A DNA stretch of 64,000 bases, taken from Catenulispora sp. MAP5-51 (GTDB lineage: Bacteria > Actinomycetota > Actinomycetes > Streptomycetales > Catenulisporaceae). How positions within the stretch are numbered: position 1 is the stretch's first letter; every line of letters begins with the position of its first letter. Below, in pieces: positions 1 through 9,635 of this stretch. The stretch covers positions 124,001-188,000 of the forward strand of contig NZ_JBGCCH010000003.1 of the NCBI RefSeq assembly GCF_041261205.1, read 5' to 3'. The notes beneath the pieces were generated by a model. The model was not told the origin of the DNA, ran no database searches, and was given only the letters and a program-made list of their open reading frames with translations. The position numbers and the translations under genes are program-made.

Positions 1-42
1 GGTCAGGGCGCGCAGCCGGGACAAGAACGCCATGGCCCTCAT
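1..42 (-). CDS. Possible start of a gene running off the left edge
   Basis: A minus-strand frame opens with ATG at 42 (or 33) and stays open to base 1, reading MRAMAFLSRLRALT. Only 14 codons are visible, so no family can be assigned. A TATAT-like A/T stretch lies just upstream, unusual in this GC-rich context. It may be the 5' end of a leftward gene divergent from the DUF72 gene, or chance. Confidence 0.25.
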   Translation of the reverse strand, partial: MRAMAFLSRLRALT

Positions 43-151
43 ATAAGCACTGGTGAACCTCTGCGCGGACCACACCACGCTGACTCCCCACGGAACGCCA
101 GACGCATCTTTCGCGCCGGCCCCATCCAGGGCGTTCGCTAGGCTCGCAGTC

Positions 152-1012
152 ATGAAACTGCACGTCGGCTGTGCGATGTGGACCTTGGGGCCGTGGCAGG
201 GCCGGCTGGTGCCCCATCCGCTGCCGCCGCGCGAACGCCTGGCCGCGTACGCGACGCTGTGCAACGCGGTGGAGGGCAACACCACCTTCTACGCCACGCC
301 GTCCCGCGCCACCGTCGAGATGTGGGCCGCGCAGGCCCCGGAGGACTTCCGCTTCCTGCTCAAGCTGCCGAAGCCGGTCACCCACGAACGCCGCCTCGGC
401 CCCGACGTCTTCGCCCCGGACGGCGCCCTGCACGGCTTCTTCGCCGCGATCGAACCCCTCGGCCGCCACGCCGCGCTGTGGATCCAACTGCCGGCCGGCT
501 TCGGACCCGCGGACCTGCCGACGCTCGCGACGTTCCTCAGCCGCGTCCCGAAGGGCTATCGCTACGCGGTCGAAGTGCGCCACCCCGCCTTCTTCGGGGA
601 CTCGCGCGCCGAACGGGACTTGGAGAAGCTGCTGACCGAGGCGGACGCCGAGTGGGTGCCGTTCGACACGCAGGTCCTGTACGCGACCCCACCGACCAGC
701 GACGCCGAGCGCGAAGCCTGGACCAAGAAACCGCGGCTCCCGCGCCGTACTCGAGCTCTGACTCGCTTCCCCGTGGTGCGCTACATCGGCCGCGACGACG
801 CCGACCTCACCGCCGAGGGCTGGCAGCCGTGGGCCGGCATCACCGCGGAGTGGCTGCGGGAGGGGCGCTCGCCGACGGTCTTCATCCACACCCCCGACAA
901 CGCCGACGCCCCGCTGCTGGCCCGGCGGTTCCACGAGGACGTGCGACTGCGGGTGCCGGAGGTGGAGGCCTTGGCGGAGCCGATGCCGGTGGGGCCGCCG
1001 ACGTTGTTCTAG
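152..1012 (+). CDS. DUF72 family protein (YecE-like TIM barrel)
   Basis: A 286-residue protein of the DUF72/YecE family, whose members fold as TIM barrels and have no firmly established reaction. Family hallmarks are visible: the N-terminal VGCAMW strand, the segment EGNTTFYATPSRATVEMW near residue 42, the FLLKLPKPVTHERRL block, and YRYAVEVRHPAFF, which carries the conserved E-x-R-H-P motif. I chose the ATG at 152 because homology starts immediately after it (MKLHVGC). The frame is open back to 53, but that upstream part is low-complexity and unlike the family. The gene is convergent with the lipoprotein gene that follows. Family call is firm; function is not known. Confidence 0.9.
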   Translation: MKLHVGCAMWTLGPWQGRLVPHPLPPRERLAAYATLCNAVEGNTTFYATPSRATVEMWAAQAPEDFRFLLKLPKPVTHERRLGPDVFAPDGALHGFFAAIEPLGRHAALWIQLPAGFGPADLPTLATFLSRVPKGYRYAVEVRHPAFFGDSRAERDLEKLLTEADAEWVPFDTQVLYATPPTSDAEREAWTKKPRLPRRTRALTRFPVVRYIGRDDADLTAEGWQPWAGITAEWLREGRSPTVFIHTPDNADAPLLARRFHEDVRLRVPEVEALAEPMPVGPPTLF

Positions 1013-1120
1013 TACGCGTCTGGTTTTCGTCTGGTATCTCGGTGCTGATTCGGTCGAAGCCTGCGCTTGGCAACAGGTTCCTGATTTCCTTGGCGGCCTC
1101 GCGGGCGGTGTCCGCGGTGC

Positions 1121-2428
1121 CTACTTGGTGCAGGTGATCGAGGCGATCTTCATCGTGCTCGTGTCGAGGGTGAGCGTGAACTTGCTGAGCTCCTGACCGG
1201 GCTGGTCCGGGTGCCACATCGGCCAGGTGACCATCTTCACGGTCGTCGTGGAGCCGGAGGTGGTGGGCGTCGAACCGTCGGCCACCTCGACCGCTCCGGG
1301 CACCTTGTTCGCGCACAGCAGCGGAACCGGGCCGGTCGCCGACCACGCGGCGGTGAGAGCGGCGTCCGAGACGAAGTACGGCTGGATGGCGGCCTTGGCG
1401 TCGACACCGAGCGAGGTCTGGTCTGCGGCCAGGCGGTAGTACTCCATCAGAGCGTCCGCGTACTGCGACGGGTGCGCGCTGTCAGTCGCAGACGGCTTCG
1501 CGGCGCATGACACCCGCGAGATCTTGGACGAGCCGAGGTCGACTGCCATCGAGCCGGTGAAGCCGACCGGCAGGCCCGGCTCTGCCGGATCGGCGATGGT
1601 CCTGACCGGGGCGGGCGAGTAGTCCCAGGCACTGGCGGCGGAGGTCGTGCCGGTCAGGGCGACGATCCAGAAGTCCGGCACGTCCTGCGTGCAAGTCTCC
1701 CTGTTGTAGTCCGTGTCGGCGGGCTTCCACGTGGCGAACGCGGGGGTGAAGTAAGGCATTGATTTGTCGTTGAGCACCGCGGTGTCCATGTTGGCCGTCG
1801 CGCCGTAGTACGCCGCGATCGGCGAGATGCCCGGGAAGTCCGCGGCCTTCGGCGTCCCGCACGACACGCCCTTGATGACACCCGTACCCGGATCCACGGT
1901 CACGGTGATCTCGCGGCCCCCGGCCTTCGCACCCTGATAGAGCGTGACGGGGACGGTCGTCGTCTCGCCGGAGCTCTGCACCGCTCCGATGGCGACGCCG
2001 TCGTACTTGGCCGTGCCGCAGTCCATCAGCCGGTCGGCCCCGGTGCCACCCGAGCCCCACAGGGCCTTCATCGTCGTCGCGCTGTCGAAGTCGGCGGCGA
2101 GTTCCTTCGGATCGGGCGTCATCTGGAAGAGCTGCGGCGCCGGAGCGGTGACGCCCTCCCCGTACACGGCGGCCACCTTGGCGCGCATGGTCTCCAGCTG
2201 GTCGGCGCTGAACGCGGCCGGCGTGCCCGAAGCGCCCGAGGCGCCCGAGGCATCCGACGCGGTGCTTGCCGGGGTGGTCGCCGTGGCACTCGGCACCGTC
2301 GCGCTCGCCGAGGTCCCCGCCGCCGTCGGAGCGCCCCCCGGCGCCCCCTTCGACGTGCTGCTGCACGCCCCGAGGCCTGCGACCAGCGTCGCGGCGACCG
2401 CGGCTGTGGCGATGCGTGAGCGCATCAT
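1121..2428 (-). CDS. Putative secreted lipoprotein
   Basis: A 435-residue protein starting MMRSRIATAAVAATLVAGLG with a lipobox LGAC, so lipidation at Cys22 is predicted. A Thr/Ala/Ser/Gly-rich linker follows to about residue 70, as in many actinobacterial surface lipoproteins. The remainder is a soluble extracellular region with several isolated cysteines and no enzyme motif I recognise. The ATG pair at 2428/2425 is preferred because GGGAGGGGA lies about 8 nt upstream; the frame extends to 2455 without a better site. The next gene is divergent, so the 160-bp gap from 2429 to 2587 probably contains promoters for both. Confidence 0.8.
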   Translation of the reverse strand: MMRSRIATAAVAATLVAGLGACSSTSKGAPGGAPTAAGTSASATVPSATATTPASTASDASGASGASGTPAAFSADQLETMRAKVAAVYGEGVTAPAPQLFQMTPDPKELAADFDSATTMKALWGSGGTGADRLMDCGTAKYDGVAIGAVQSSGETTTVPVTLYQGAKAGGREITVTVDPGTGVIKGVSCGTPKAADFPGISPIAAYYGATANMDTAVLNDKSMPYFTPAFATWKPADTDYNRETCTQDVPDFWIVALTGTTSAASAWDYSPAPVRTIADPAEPGLPVGFTGSMAVDLGSSKISRVSCAAKPSATDSAHPSQYADALMEYYRLAADQTSLGVDAKAAIQPYFVSDAALTAAWSATGPVPLLCANKVPGAVEVADGSTPTTSGSTTTVKMVTWPMWHPDQPGQELSKFTLTLDTSTMKIASITCTK

Positions 2429-2587
2429 CGTTTGTTCCCCTCCCGGATGGACCATGCTGTCGCCTGTATGACGTGCGATCGCTTCGGAGGTTGCGTGGCG
2501 CTGTGCGGGCAGTTCGCCGGCGTGCGATGTCCCAAAAGCTAGGTATCGTCCTTTTCAGGTGATACGACTGTGGCTCGGGAGGCGCCG

Positions 2588-2974
2588 ATGGGTTCGCTGA
2601 TCGCGGGAATGCTCGACGGGCTCGGCATACCGAGCGGGCTGGCCGGTGACACCACGCCCTACGTACCCAGTGCTCCGGTGCAGATCGGCACGTCGACGCC
2701 GCGGCACGGGGCGGCCGAGGCCGGGGCGTGGCAGGTGCTGCTCGTGCTGTTCGCGCTGGTGCTGGTCCTGGGTGCCGCGGTGCTGATGTACGTCGTGCGG
2801 CAGCGGACTCGGGTGCTGGCTCGGCGGCGGGTACGTCGGATGGGTGAAGCCGCCGCTCTGATGGCCGAGATGGAGGCCATGGAGGGTGAGGCCGCGGTCG
2901 CTGCCACCCTCACCCCGACCACGCCACCGCGCACCACGCCCGCCACACCGGGCAGGCCCGCGCCGAACGCGTAA
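2588..2974 (+). CDS. Small single-pass membrane protein
   Basis: About 128 residues with one strong transmembrane helix at residues 48-70 (WQVLLVLFALVLVLGAAVLM), followed by an Arg-rich stop-transfer segment and a short Ala/Glu then Thr/Pro-rich cytoplasmic tail. The ATG at 2588 has GGGAGG five bases upstream; an in-frame GTG at 2570 has no comparable site. The gene ends 10 bp before the cystathionine gene and points the same way, so the two may be co-transcribed. I do not recognise a family, and a function should not be inferred. Confidence 0.6.
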   Translation: MGSLIAGMLDGLGIPSGLAGDTTPYVPSAPVQIGTSTPRHGAAEAGAWQVLLVLFALVLVLGAAVLMYVVRQRTRVLARRRVRRMGEAAALMAEMEAMEGEAAVAATLTPTTPPRTTPATPGRPAPNA

Positions 2975-2984
2975 CCTAAGGCCC

Positions 2985-4148
2985 ATGTCCGCATCTGACG
3001 CCCACGCCAACGCCGCCTTCGAGACCCTGGCCATCCACGCCGGCCAGGACCCGGACCCGCTGACCGGCGCCGTCGTCCCCCCGATCTACCAGGTCTCCAC
3101 CTACAAACAGGATGGAGTCGGCGGCCTGCGGGGCGGCTACGAATACTCGCGCAGCGCCAATCCGACCCGCAAGGCGCTGGAGGACTGTCTCGCCGCCGTG
3201 GAGGGCGGCCGTGTCGGTCTGGCCTTCGCCTCGGGTCTGGCCGCCGAGGACTGCCTGCTGCGGACCGTGTGCGTGCCCGGCGACCACGTCGTCATCCCGG
3301 CTGACGCCTACGGCGGCACCTTCCGCCTGTTCTCCAAGGTCCTGTCGCGGTGGGGCCTGGGGTGGACCGCCGCCAACATGTCCGACCCGGCCGCCGTGCG
3401 GGCCGCGGTGGTGCCCGGCAAGACCAAGGCGATCTGGGTCGAGACGCCCTCGAACCCGCTGCTGGGTGTCGCCGACATCGCGGCGCTGGCCGGGGTCGCG
3501 CACGAGACCGGGTCGCTGCTCGTCGTCGACAACACGTTCGCCACCCCCTACCTGCAGCAGCCGCTGGCCCTGGGCGCCGACGTGGTCGTGCACTCGACCA
3601 CCAAATACATGGGCGGCCACTCCGACGTTGTCGGCGGCGCGCTGGTGGTGTCGGACGAGGAACTGGGCGCGGAGCTGACCTACCACCAGAACGCGATGGG
3701 CGCCATCGCCGGTCCCTTCGACGCCTGGCTGGTGCTGCGCGGCGTCAAGACCCTGGCGGTGCGCATGGACCGGCACTGCTCCAACGCCCAGCGCATCGCC
3801 GAGGCGCTGGCCGCGCACCCGAAGGTGACGGCCGTGCACTACCCGGGCCTGCCCGACGACCCCGGCCACGAGGTCGCGGCCAAGCAGATGTCCGGCTTCG
3901 GCGGCATGATCTCCTTCCGGGTGGCCGGCGGCGAGCAGGAGGCCGTCGACCTGTGCGGCCGCACCGAACTGTTCACCCTCGGGGAGTCGCTCGGCGGCGT
4001 CGAGTCGCTGATCGAGCACCCCGGCCGGATGACCCACGCCAGCGCCGCCGGCTCTCCGCTGGAGGTGCCGAACGACCTCGTCCGGCTCTCCGTCGGCATC
4101 GAGTCGGTCGACGACCTGCTGGCCGACCTCCTGCGCGCTCTGGGCTGA
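2985..4148 (+). CDS. metB: Cystathionine gamma-synthase / gamma-lyase (PLP, Cys/Met metabolism)
   Basis: A 387-residue PLP enzyme of the Cys/Met metabolism family in the transsulfuration pathway. It either condenses an O-acyl-homoserine with cysteine or cleaves cystathionine. Visible family blocks are the N-terminal [20 protein letters not shown], the substrate/PLP segment [37 protein letters not shown] and the Schiff-base lysine K207 in [12 protein letters not shown]. The length matches the family. The ATG at 2985 is where homology begins; the longer open frame from 2886 overlaps the preceding gene. Synthase and lyase cannot be separated by eye, so the symbol is provisional. A strong hairpin at 4184-4217 ends the transcript. 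Confidence 0.9.
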   Translation: MSASDAHANAAFETLAIHAGQDPDPLTGAVVPPIYQVSTYKQDGVGGLRGGYEYSRSANPTRKALEDCLAAVEGGRVGLAFASGLAAEDCLLRTVCVPGDHVVIPADAYGGTFRLFSKVLSRWGLGWTAANMSDPAAVRAAVVPGKTKAIWVETPSNPLLGVADIAALAGVAHETGSLLVVDNTFATPYLQQPLALGADVVVHSTTKYMGGHSDVVGGALVVSDEELGAELTYHQNAMGAIAGPFDAWLVLRGVKTLAVRMDRHCSNAQRIAEALAAHPKVTAVHYPGLPDDPGHEVAAKQMSGFGGMISFRVAGGEQEAVDLCGRTELFTLGESLGGVESLIEHPGRMTHASAAGSPLEVPNDLVRLSVGIESVDDLLADLLRALG

Positions 4149-4183
4149 TCGCGGGGACGTCGTCGCGCCGGATCACCACTCCG

Positions 4184-4217
4184 GACAAGGGCCACTCGCT
4201 GTCGAGTGGCCCTTGTC
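4184..4217 (+). terminator. Intrinsic terminator hairpin after metB
   Basis: A perfect 15-bp stem (GACAAGGGCCACTCG pairing with its complement) closes a CTGT tetraloop, 36 bp after the metB stop. It lacks a long U tract, which is usual for actinobacterial terminators. Confidence 0.85.
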
Positions 4218-4279
4218 GTTGACCCCGAAGATCCCGCAGGCTGGCCGCGTACGGTCAGGGGCGTGGAGGGATCAGGGCT

Positions 4280-5239
4280 ATGACAGTCGTCCCCGAGCAG
4301 GGAACTGCTCACTCGAACGGAGCAACGCCGCGAACGCGGCGGGTGCAGCCGACGCAGCAGATGACGACGGCCGCCTGGGCCGCCCTCGCAGCGGTGTACT
4401 TCATCTGGGGTTCCACCTACCTCGCGATCCGCTACGCCATCGAATCCATCCCGCCGCTGTCGTCCGCGGCGCTGCGCTTCACTCTTGCGGGCCTGATCCT
4501 CGGCACCTTCCTCGCGATCCGCCGCGGCCCCTCGGCGCTGCGCGTCACGCGCGGGCAGCTGGCCTCGGCCGCGCTGATCGGCACCCTGCTGCTGCTCGGC
4601 GGGAACGGCTTCGTGGTGCTCTCGGAGCAGTACATCCCCTCCGGGACCTCCGCGCTCCTGGTGGCGTCCGTGCCGCTGTGGATCGTGGTGTGGCGCGCCG
4701 TGGCCAAGGACCGGCCGACCCTGCCGATGCTGGTCGGCGTCCTCATCGGCTTCGCCGGGCTCGTGGTCTTGATGCGTCCCGGCGGGGGCGGGGCCCACAA
4801 CTACGTGCTCGGTGTCGTACTCGTGCTCATCGCCTCGATCAGCTGGGCCTTCGGCTCGGTGGCGTCCAAGGCGTGGCTGACGCCGCCGAAGGACCCGTTC
4901 GTGGCGTCGGCGTACCAGATGGTGTTCGGCGGCATCGGCTGCGGCATCGCGGCGGTGCTGCACGGCGAGCACTTCCACCCCGGCGCGATCACCGCCACGT
5001 CCGTCTGGGCGACGGTTTATCTGGTCGGCGCGGGATCGCTTGTGGCGTTCTCGTCCTATGTGTGGCTATTGAAGAACGCGCCGATTTCCACAGTAGCAAC
5101 ATATGCATATGTGAACCCTGTTGTCGCCGTCGCACTTGGGGCGCTCTTCCTGAGCGAGACCATCACCGTCGCGGTGGTGGTCGGAGGGCTGATCGTGGTG
5201 CTCGGAGTGGCCGTGGTGATAGCCGCGGAACGCAGGTGA
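4280..5239 (+). CDS. EamA/DMT-family transporter
   Basis: A 319-residue integral membrane protein of the drug/metabolite transporter superfamily with two EamA halves. The first half begins near residue 32 (WAALAAVYFIWGSTYLAIRY, the hallmark first helix of YedA/RhaT-type proteins). The second begins near residue 175 with VLVLIASISWAFGSVASKAW. About ten hydrophobic helices can be counted, and the YAYVNPVVAVALGALFLSE block near the end is typical of the family. The ATG at 4280 has GGAGGGA upstream. Substrate cannot be inferred; family members export amino acids, metabolites or drugs. The gene stands alone behind the metB terminator. Confidence 0.88.
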   Translation: MTVVPEQGTAHSNGATPRTRRVQPTQQMTTAAWAALAAVYFIWGSTYLAIRYAIESIPPLSSAALRFTLAGLILGTFLAIRRGPSALRVTRGQLASAALIGTLLLLGGNGFVVLSEQYIPSGTSALLVASVPLWIVVWRAVAKDRPTLPMLVGVLIGFAGLVVLMRPGGGGAHNYVLGVVLVLIASISWAFGSVASKAWLTPPKDPFVASAYQMVFGGIGCGIAAVLHGEHFHPGAITATSVWATVYLVGAGSLVAFSSYVWLLKNAPISTVATYAYVNPVVAVALGALFLSETITVAVVVGGLIVVLGVAVVIAAERR

Positions 5240-5341
5240 GAGGCCGTCCGGTGAACGTCCGGGGCGACTAGACGAAAATACGCTTCGCAGGACTGTCCCC
5301 CCGCTGTCCAAGGGGTCGAACACTGTGCACAATTAGCCGCC

Positions 5342-8300
5342 GTGGCAGGTATATCGGGAGTCTCCGCGGGCATCGTCCTGGCTGGTCGCTACACCTTGTC
5401 CCGGCGGCTGTGGCACCGCGGGATCGGAGAGCTGTGGCTCGCCTCCGACTCGGTGCGCCGGCGCCGGGTCTGGATCCAGATCTCGGCCTCGGGCGGCCTG
5501 GAGAACGCGGTCTCGGCGCTGACGCACGTCGAGCATCCGGCGATCGCCGTGGTCCGCGAGGCCGGACAGAAGCGCATCGCGCACGAGGACCGCGTGGTCA
5601 CCGACCACGATCAGCACTCCCACAAACTGATCCACAAGAGCGACAGCTACATCGAGTTCGCGGTGTACGACCAGGACAAGGGGTCCTCGCTCACCGCGCG
5701 GCTGATGAAGAGCGCGCTGACCTCGGCCGAGATCGGCGTCCTGGCACTGAACGTCGCCGAGGTCTTCGAACGCGTCCACGCCGCCGGCCTGGTCCACGGC
5801 TGGATGCACACCGACTCGATCTGGCTCGGCAAGGACACCGTCTTCGTGGACCTGGCCCTGGGCCTGGCCTTCGAGGGCGACGCGGCCGCGGTCGCCGCCG
5901 AGGCCTCGAGCGGCTTCCTGACGGCGGCACGCCTCGGCGGCGCGGCGGCCACCGCCGCGGACGACGTGTACGGGCTGGCATGGCTGCTGTACACGGGGGT
6001 CTTCGGCTGGCAGATCGTCCGCGAGGACATGGAGCGCGCCCGCGCCGAGGCCGCGGGCTCGGCCGCGGCGGCCGGCTCGGGGCTCGGGCAGGGGAACGGC
6101 CGCGGCCACGGCCATGACCATGGCCACGCGCAAGGCCTGGAACTGGCCGGGGGAGCGGCGATCGCCGGCGCGGCCGCGTCCTACGACGCCGCCATGCTTC
6201 TGGCCTACCGGCGCGAGATGGCGGTCGGACGCCTGACGGAGTACTTCGGCGACAGCTCGGTCCTGGCAGAAGCCTTCGCACTGAGCCTGTCGGAGGAAGC
6301 CGGCGCACGTCCGTCGATGGCCGAGGTCGTCGAGGCACTGCGCGCGCACCCGGTCGCGGACCTGGCGCAACCGACGATCGTGGTGGAGCGCGCGGCAGCA
6401 GCCGCGGCGGCCCTGGCCCTGGCGGCGGAAGCAGCCGAGGCGGAGGCGCACTCGGAATCGCTCGGCGCGAGCGTCGAGGACGCGGACTCGGGCGCCTGGA
6501 CGCCCGCGGTGAGCCCGACAGCCGGCGCCGCACGCAAGGACACGATCCCGCTCGCCGAGGCGGAGGCCGCAACAGCAGCGGCGGTCGCCCTGGCGGTGGC
6601 AGAAGCGGAAGCGCGGGCGGACGCGGCGCGCGAGGAAGCCATCGCCCTGGCGACGTCGGCCGCAGTGGCGGCAGCCCTGGCCGAAGCCGAGGCATCCCAC
6701 GCACGGGTGGACGAAGAGGCGGTCTCGCTGGCATCGGCGGCGGCGATCGCAGCCGCCCTGTCCGAGGCCGAGGAACGACACGCGGCCGAACGCGAGGCGG
6801 CGGTCGCCACAGCCCTGGCCGACCAGCAGTCCGCGACAGCGGAGCTGACCGAGGCGGCCATCGCCGCAGCCGTCGCCCAGGCCCTCGCCGAAGTCGAGGC
6901 CGCCCACGCCGCGTCGAACGAGCAAGCGGTCACCGCCGCATCAGAGGCCGCCGTAGCGCTGGCACTCGCCGAGGCGGAGGCCACGCACCACGCGGAGCTG
7001 GAGGCGGCCGAGGCGCGGCATTCGGCGACGCTGGAGTCGACGCGGGCTGAGCACGCTTCGGCCGGCGAGGAAGCGCTGGCTGTCGCGACCACTGCCGCGG
7101 TGGCGGCCGCTGTCGCTGAGGCTGAGGAACGGCATCGTGCCGAGCTGGAGTCGACGCGGGCTGAGAGCCACGCCGAGTCCGGGGAAGTCGTGGTGGCTGC
7201 GGCTGTTGCGGCGGCGGTGGCTGAGGTCGAGGCGCGGCACCGTGGCGAGATGGAGGCTGTTGAGGCGCGGCAGGCTGCTGCGATCGAGGCCGCCGTGGCC
7301 GCCGCCGTCGCTGAGGCGGCTGTTGCTCGCGCCGCCGAGGTCGAGGCGGCTCGCGCCGAGGCCGCCGAAGCTGCGCGGGCGGGGCAGTCCGCCGTGGTCG
7401 AGACCGCGGTGATCGCGGCGCTCGCCGAAGCGACCGTCGCTCATGCCGCGGAAGTCGAGGCGGCTCGGGCCGAGGCCACGGCCGCCGCCGAGACGAAGCA
7501 GGCCTCTGCGATCGAAGCGGCCAGTGCGGTGGCGGTGGCGGCGGCGCTGGCCGAAGTGGCGGCATCGAGCGCCGAAACCCAGCAGCTGCCCGCGCAACGC
7601 TCCACCGGGGCGGCGACTGCGACCGGCGCGCTGGCCGGCGGTGTTGCCGGGTTGGTGATCGGCGCGGAGCTGGCCGGTTCCGAAGCCGCGGCGGCAGGCG
7701 CGACCGGTGCGGCAACCGGTGGTGCGGCAACAGGTTCGGCGAGCGGAGCGACCGGCGCGGCATCCGGTGCCTCGGCCGGCGGTGCGACAACCGCAGCCGC
7801 CTCGGGCGGCTTCATAGCCGGCTCGTCCACGTCGGCCGGCGGCGGCTCGGCCGGCGGATCCTCGGGCGGCCTCGTCGCCGGAGCGTCCCCGAAGCCGCGT
7901 CCCTGGGCGCTCGCCTCCGGCGGCGTTCTGGTCGGCGTTCTGGTCGGTATCGGCATCGGCTACGCCGTCCACGGCAACAACAGCCACTCCTCCGCGTCGG
8001 GTCCGTCGACGAACTCGTCCACCTCCGCAGCCGCAGGCGGCTCCTCGCTCCCGAGCGGTGCGAGTACCGCCAGCACCGCGAACACCGGCGCGTCGGCCGG
8101 GGTTCCCAGCATCTCGCCGAGCGGGTCCGGCAGCGACACGGCCGGCGGTTCGAGCGCTTCGAGCAGCCCGAACGCCGGCGCCTCCGGCAGCACCGGCGCC
8201 TCCACCGCCGGCTCGACCGCCCCCGGCGGCGTCCCCACTGCGCCGAGCACCGCGCCGAACACCGCCCCGAGCTCAGCACCCGGCGCGCCGGGCACCGCCC

Positions 8301-8629
8301 CGAGCGCCCCCGGCGCCCCGAGCACCGCACCCAGTGCCCCCAGCACCGGCCCCGCGGCGCCCGGCCTCCCGACCAGCCCGCAGCAGTCGGAAACCCAGAT
8401 CACCACCATCATCACCACCCAGGTCACCGTCACCAGCGCCCGGAGCAGCCTGACCAACATCGTCAACCAGCTGCGCAGCACGCAGGTCGGCTCCAACGCC
8501 TACAACCAGGCGCTGGCCTCGCTCGCCCGCACCATCACCTCGCTGGAGAACCAGGGGTCGATCACCTCCTCCACCGCGCAGGCGCTGCGTCAGCAGGAGA
8601 CGTATCTGCAGGGCTTCTCTGGAAGCTGA
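5342..8629 (+). CDS. Membrane protein with N-terminal pseudokinase, long Ala/Glu coiled coil and external helical domain
   Basis: 1,095 residues with an unusual domain order. (1) Residues ~15-340 resemble a Ser/Thr kinase, but the catalytic residues are gone. The beta-3 Val-Ala-Val-Lys is VWIQ, the HRD loop reads VHGWMHTDSIW (H152 onward) and the DFG position reads D-L-A (D170), so it should not phosphorylate. (2) Residues ~348-745 are an Ala/Glu-rich predicted coiled coil of roughly 35-residue repeats. (3) A Gly/Ala/Ser linker follows. (4) One membrane helix lies at ~859-880. (5) After it comes a Ser/Pro/Ala spacer. (6) A helical C-terminal domain occupies ~1014-1095. The GTG at 5342 starts just before the kinase fold; no clear RBS is visible. 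The ROK kinase gene follows after 25 bp. The overall architecture resembles a scaffold that presents a cytoplasmic pseudokinase through the membrane. Function unknown. Confidence 0.8.
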   Translation: MAGISGVSAGIVLAGRYTLSRRLWHRGIGELWLASDSVRRRRVWIQISASGGLENAVSALTHVEHPAIAVVREAGQKRIAHEDRVVTDHDQHSHKLIHKSDSYIEFAVYDQDKGSSLTARLMKSALTSAEIGVLALNVAEVFERVHAAGLVHGWMHTDSIWLGKDTVFVDLALGLAFEGDAAAVAAEASSGFLTAARLGGAAATAADDVYGLAWLLYTGVFGWQIVREDMERARAEAAGSAAAAGSGLGQGNGRGHGHDHGHAQGLELAGGAAIAGAAASYDAAMLLAYRREMAVGRLTEYFGDSSVLAEAFALSLSEEAGARPSMAEVVEALRAHPVADLAQPTIVVERAAAAAAALALAAEAAEAEAHSESLGASVEDADSGAWTPAVSPTAGAARKDTIPLAEAEAATAAAVALAVAEAEARADAAREEAIALATSAAVAAALAEAEASHARVDEEAVSLASAAAIAAALSEAEERHAAEREAAVATALADQQSATAELTEAAIAAAVAQALAEVEAAHAASNEQAVTAASEAAVALALAEAEATHHAELEAAEARHSATLESTRAEHASAGEEALAVATTAAVAAAVAEAEERHRAELESTRAESHAESGEVVVAAAVAAAVAEVEARHRGEMEAVEARQAAAIEAAVAAAVAEAAVARAAEVEAARAEAAEAARAGQSAVVETAVIAALAEATVAHAAEVEAARAEATAAAETKQASAIEAASAVAVAAALAEVAASSAETQQLPAQRSTGAATATGALAGGVAGLVIGAELAGSEAAAAGATGAATGGAATGSASGATGAASGASAGGATTAAASGGFIAGSSTSAGGGSAGGSSGGLVAGASPKPRPWALASGGVLVGVLVGIGIGYAVHGNNSHSSASGPSTNSSTSAAAGGSSLPSGASTASTANTGASAGVPSISPSGSGSDTAGGSSASSSPNAGASGSTGASTAGSTAPGGVPTAPSTAPNTAPSSAPGAPGTAPSAPGAPSTAPSAPSTGPAAPGLPTSPQQSETQITTIITTQVTVTSARSSLTNIVNQLRSTQVGSNAYNQALASLARTITSLENQGSITSSTAQALRQQETYLQGFSGS

Positions 8630-8654
8630 TACAAAACCGCCTAAGGTGTGCAGC

Positions 8655-9620
8655 ATGACGGCGACTGACACCTCCGGGGACGCCCCGGTACTGGCGATCG
8701 ACATCGGCGGGACGAAGATGGCGGTCGGGGCCGTCGACGCGCTGGGGGAGGTGCTGGCCTCCTTCCGGGCGCCGACGCCGGCCGGGGCGGGGGCGGACGG
8801 CGAGGCGCTGTACGCCGCGCTGCTCGACGCCGTCGATCACCTGCCGTACCAGCGCGACGCCTACCGTGCGGTGGGCGTCGGCTGCGGCGGTCCCATGCGG
8901 TGGCCGGCCGGGGAGGTGTCGCCGTTGAACATCCCCGGGTGGCGCGGTTTCCCGTTGCGGTGGCGGCTGGAGGCCGACTTCCGGCGCGACGTCCGGCTCC
9001 ACAACGACGCCATCTGCCTGGCCGCCGCCGAGCACTGGCAGGGTGCCGGGCGCGGGGCCGCGAACATGCTCGGCATGGTCGTCTCCACCGGCGTCGGCGG
9101 CGGCCTGATCCTCGGCGACCGCCTCATCGACGGGGCCAAGGGCAACGCCGGGCACATCGGCCATGTCGTCGTGGACCAGGAGACGCCCTGCGCCTGCGGC
9201 GGTACCGGCTGCCTGGAGGCCGTCGCGAGCGGTCCGCGGATGGCCGCGTGGGCGGCGGCGCAGGGCTGGCGCGCCGGCCAGGAAAGCCGCACCGGCAAGG
9301 ACCTCACCGACGACGCCCGGGCCGGCGACGGCATCGCCGAGGCCGCGTTCACCCGCGCCGGGACCGCCCTGGGCGTCGCGATCGCCGGGGCGGCGGCCAT
9401 GTGCGACCTGGAGTTGGTGACCATCGGCGGCGGGATCGTGCAGGCCGGCGAGCTCCTCTTCGAGCCGCTGCGCGCCGCGCTGTACCGGCACGCGCGCCTG
9501 GACTTCACCAAGAACCTGAAGGTGGTCCCGGCCGATCTGGGCCAGGACGCCGGTCTGGTCGGCGCCGCGGCGCTGATCCTGCGCGGGGACGCGTACTGGT
9601 CGGCCGACCGCGTGGACTAG
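8655..9620 (+). CDS. ROK-family sugar kinase (glucokinase-like)
   Basis: A 321-residue ROK-family protein. ROK kinases phosphorylate glucose, N-acetyl-hexosamines or related sugars with ATP. Visible: the phosphate-binding AIDIGGTKMAVGAVD at the N-terminus, the catalytic Asp in HNDAICLAAAEHW, the GHIGHVVVD segment and the zinc-binding cluster CACGGTGCLEAVASG. There is no N-terminal HTH, so it is the kinase and not a repressor type. The ATG at 8655 has AAGG eight bases upstream; a GTG three codons earlier is possible. It lies immediately behind the pseudokinase gene and in front of the foldback element at 9636. Substrate is not determinable here. Confidence 0.88.
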   Translation: MTATDTSGDAPVLAIDIGGTKMAVGAVDALGEVLASFRAPTPAGAGADGEALYAALLDAVDHLPYQRDAYRAVGVGCGGPMRWPAGEVSPLNIPGWRGFPLRWRLEADFRRDVRLHNDAICLAAAEHWQGAGRGAANMLGMVVSTGVGGGLILGDRLIDGAKGNAGHIGHVVVDQETPCACGGTGCLEAVASGPRMAAWAAAQGWRAGQESRTGKDLTDDARAGDGIAEAAFTRAGTALGVAIAGAAAMCDLELVTIGGGIVQAGELLFEPLRAALYRHARLDFTKNLKVVPADLGQDAGLVGAAALILRGDAYWSADRVD

Positions 9621-9635
9621 CGGCGGGACGGACTG

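Noticed and set aside
5333-6925. A minus-strand open frame opposite the pseudokinase gene
   Set aside because: It mirrors the repetitive Ala/Glu coding region, with no RBS and a Cys/Arg/Gly-rich low-complexity product.
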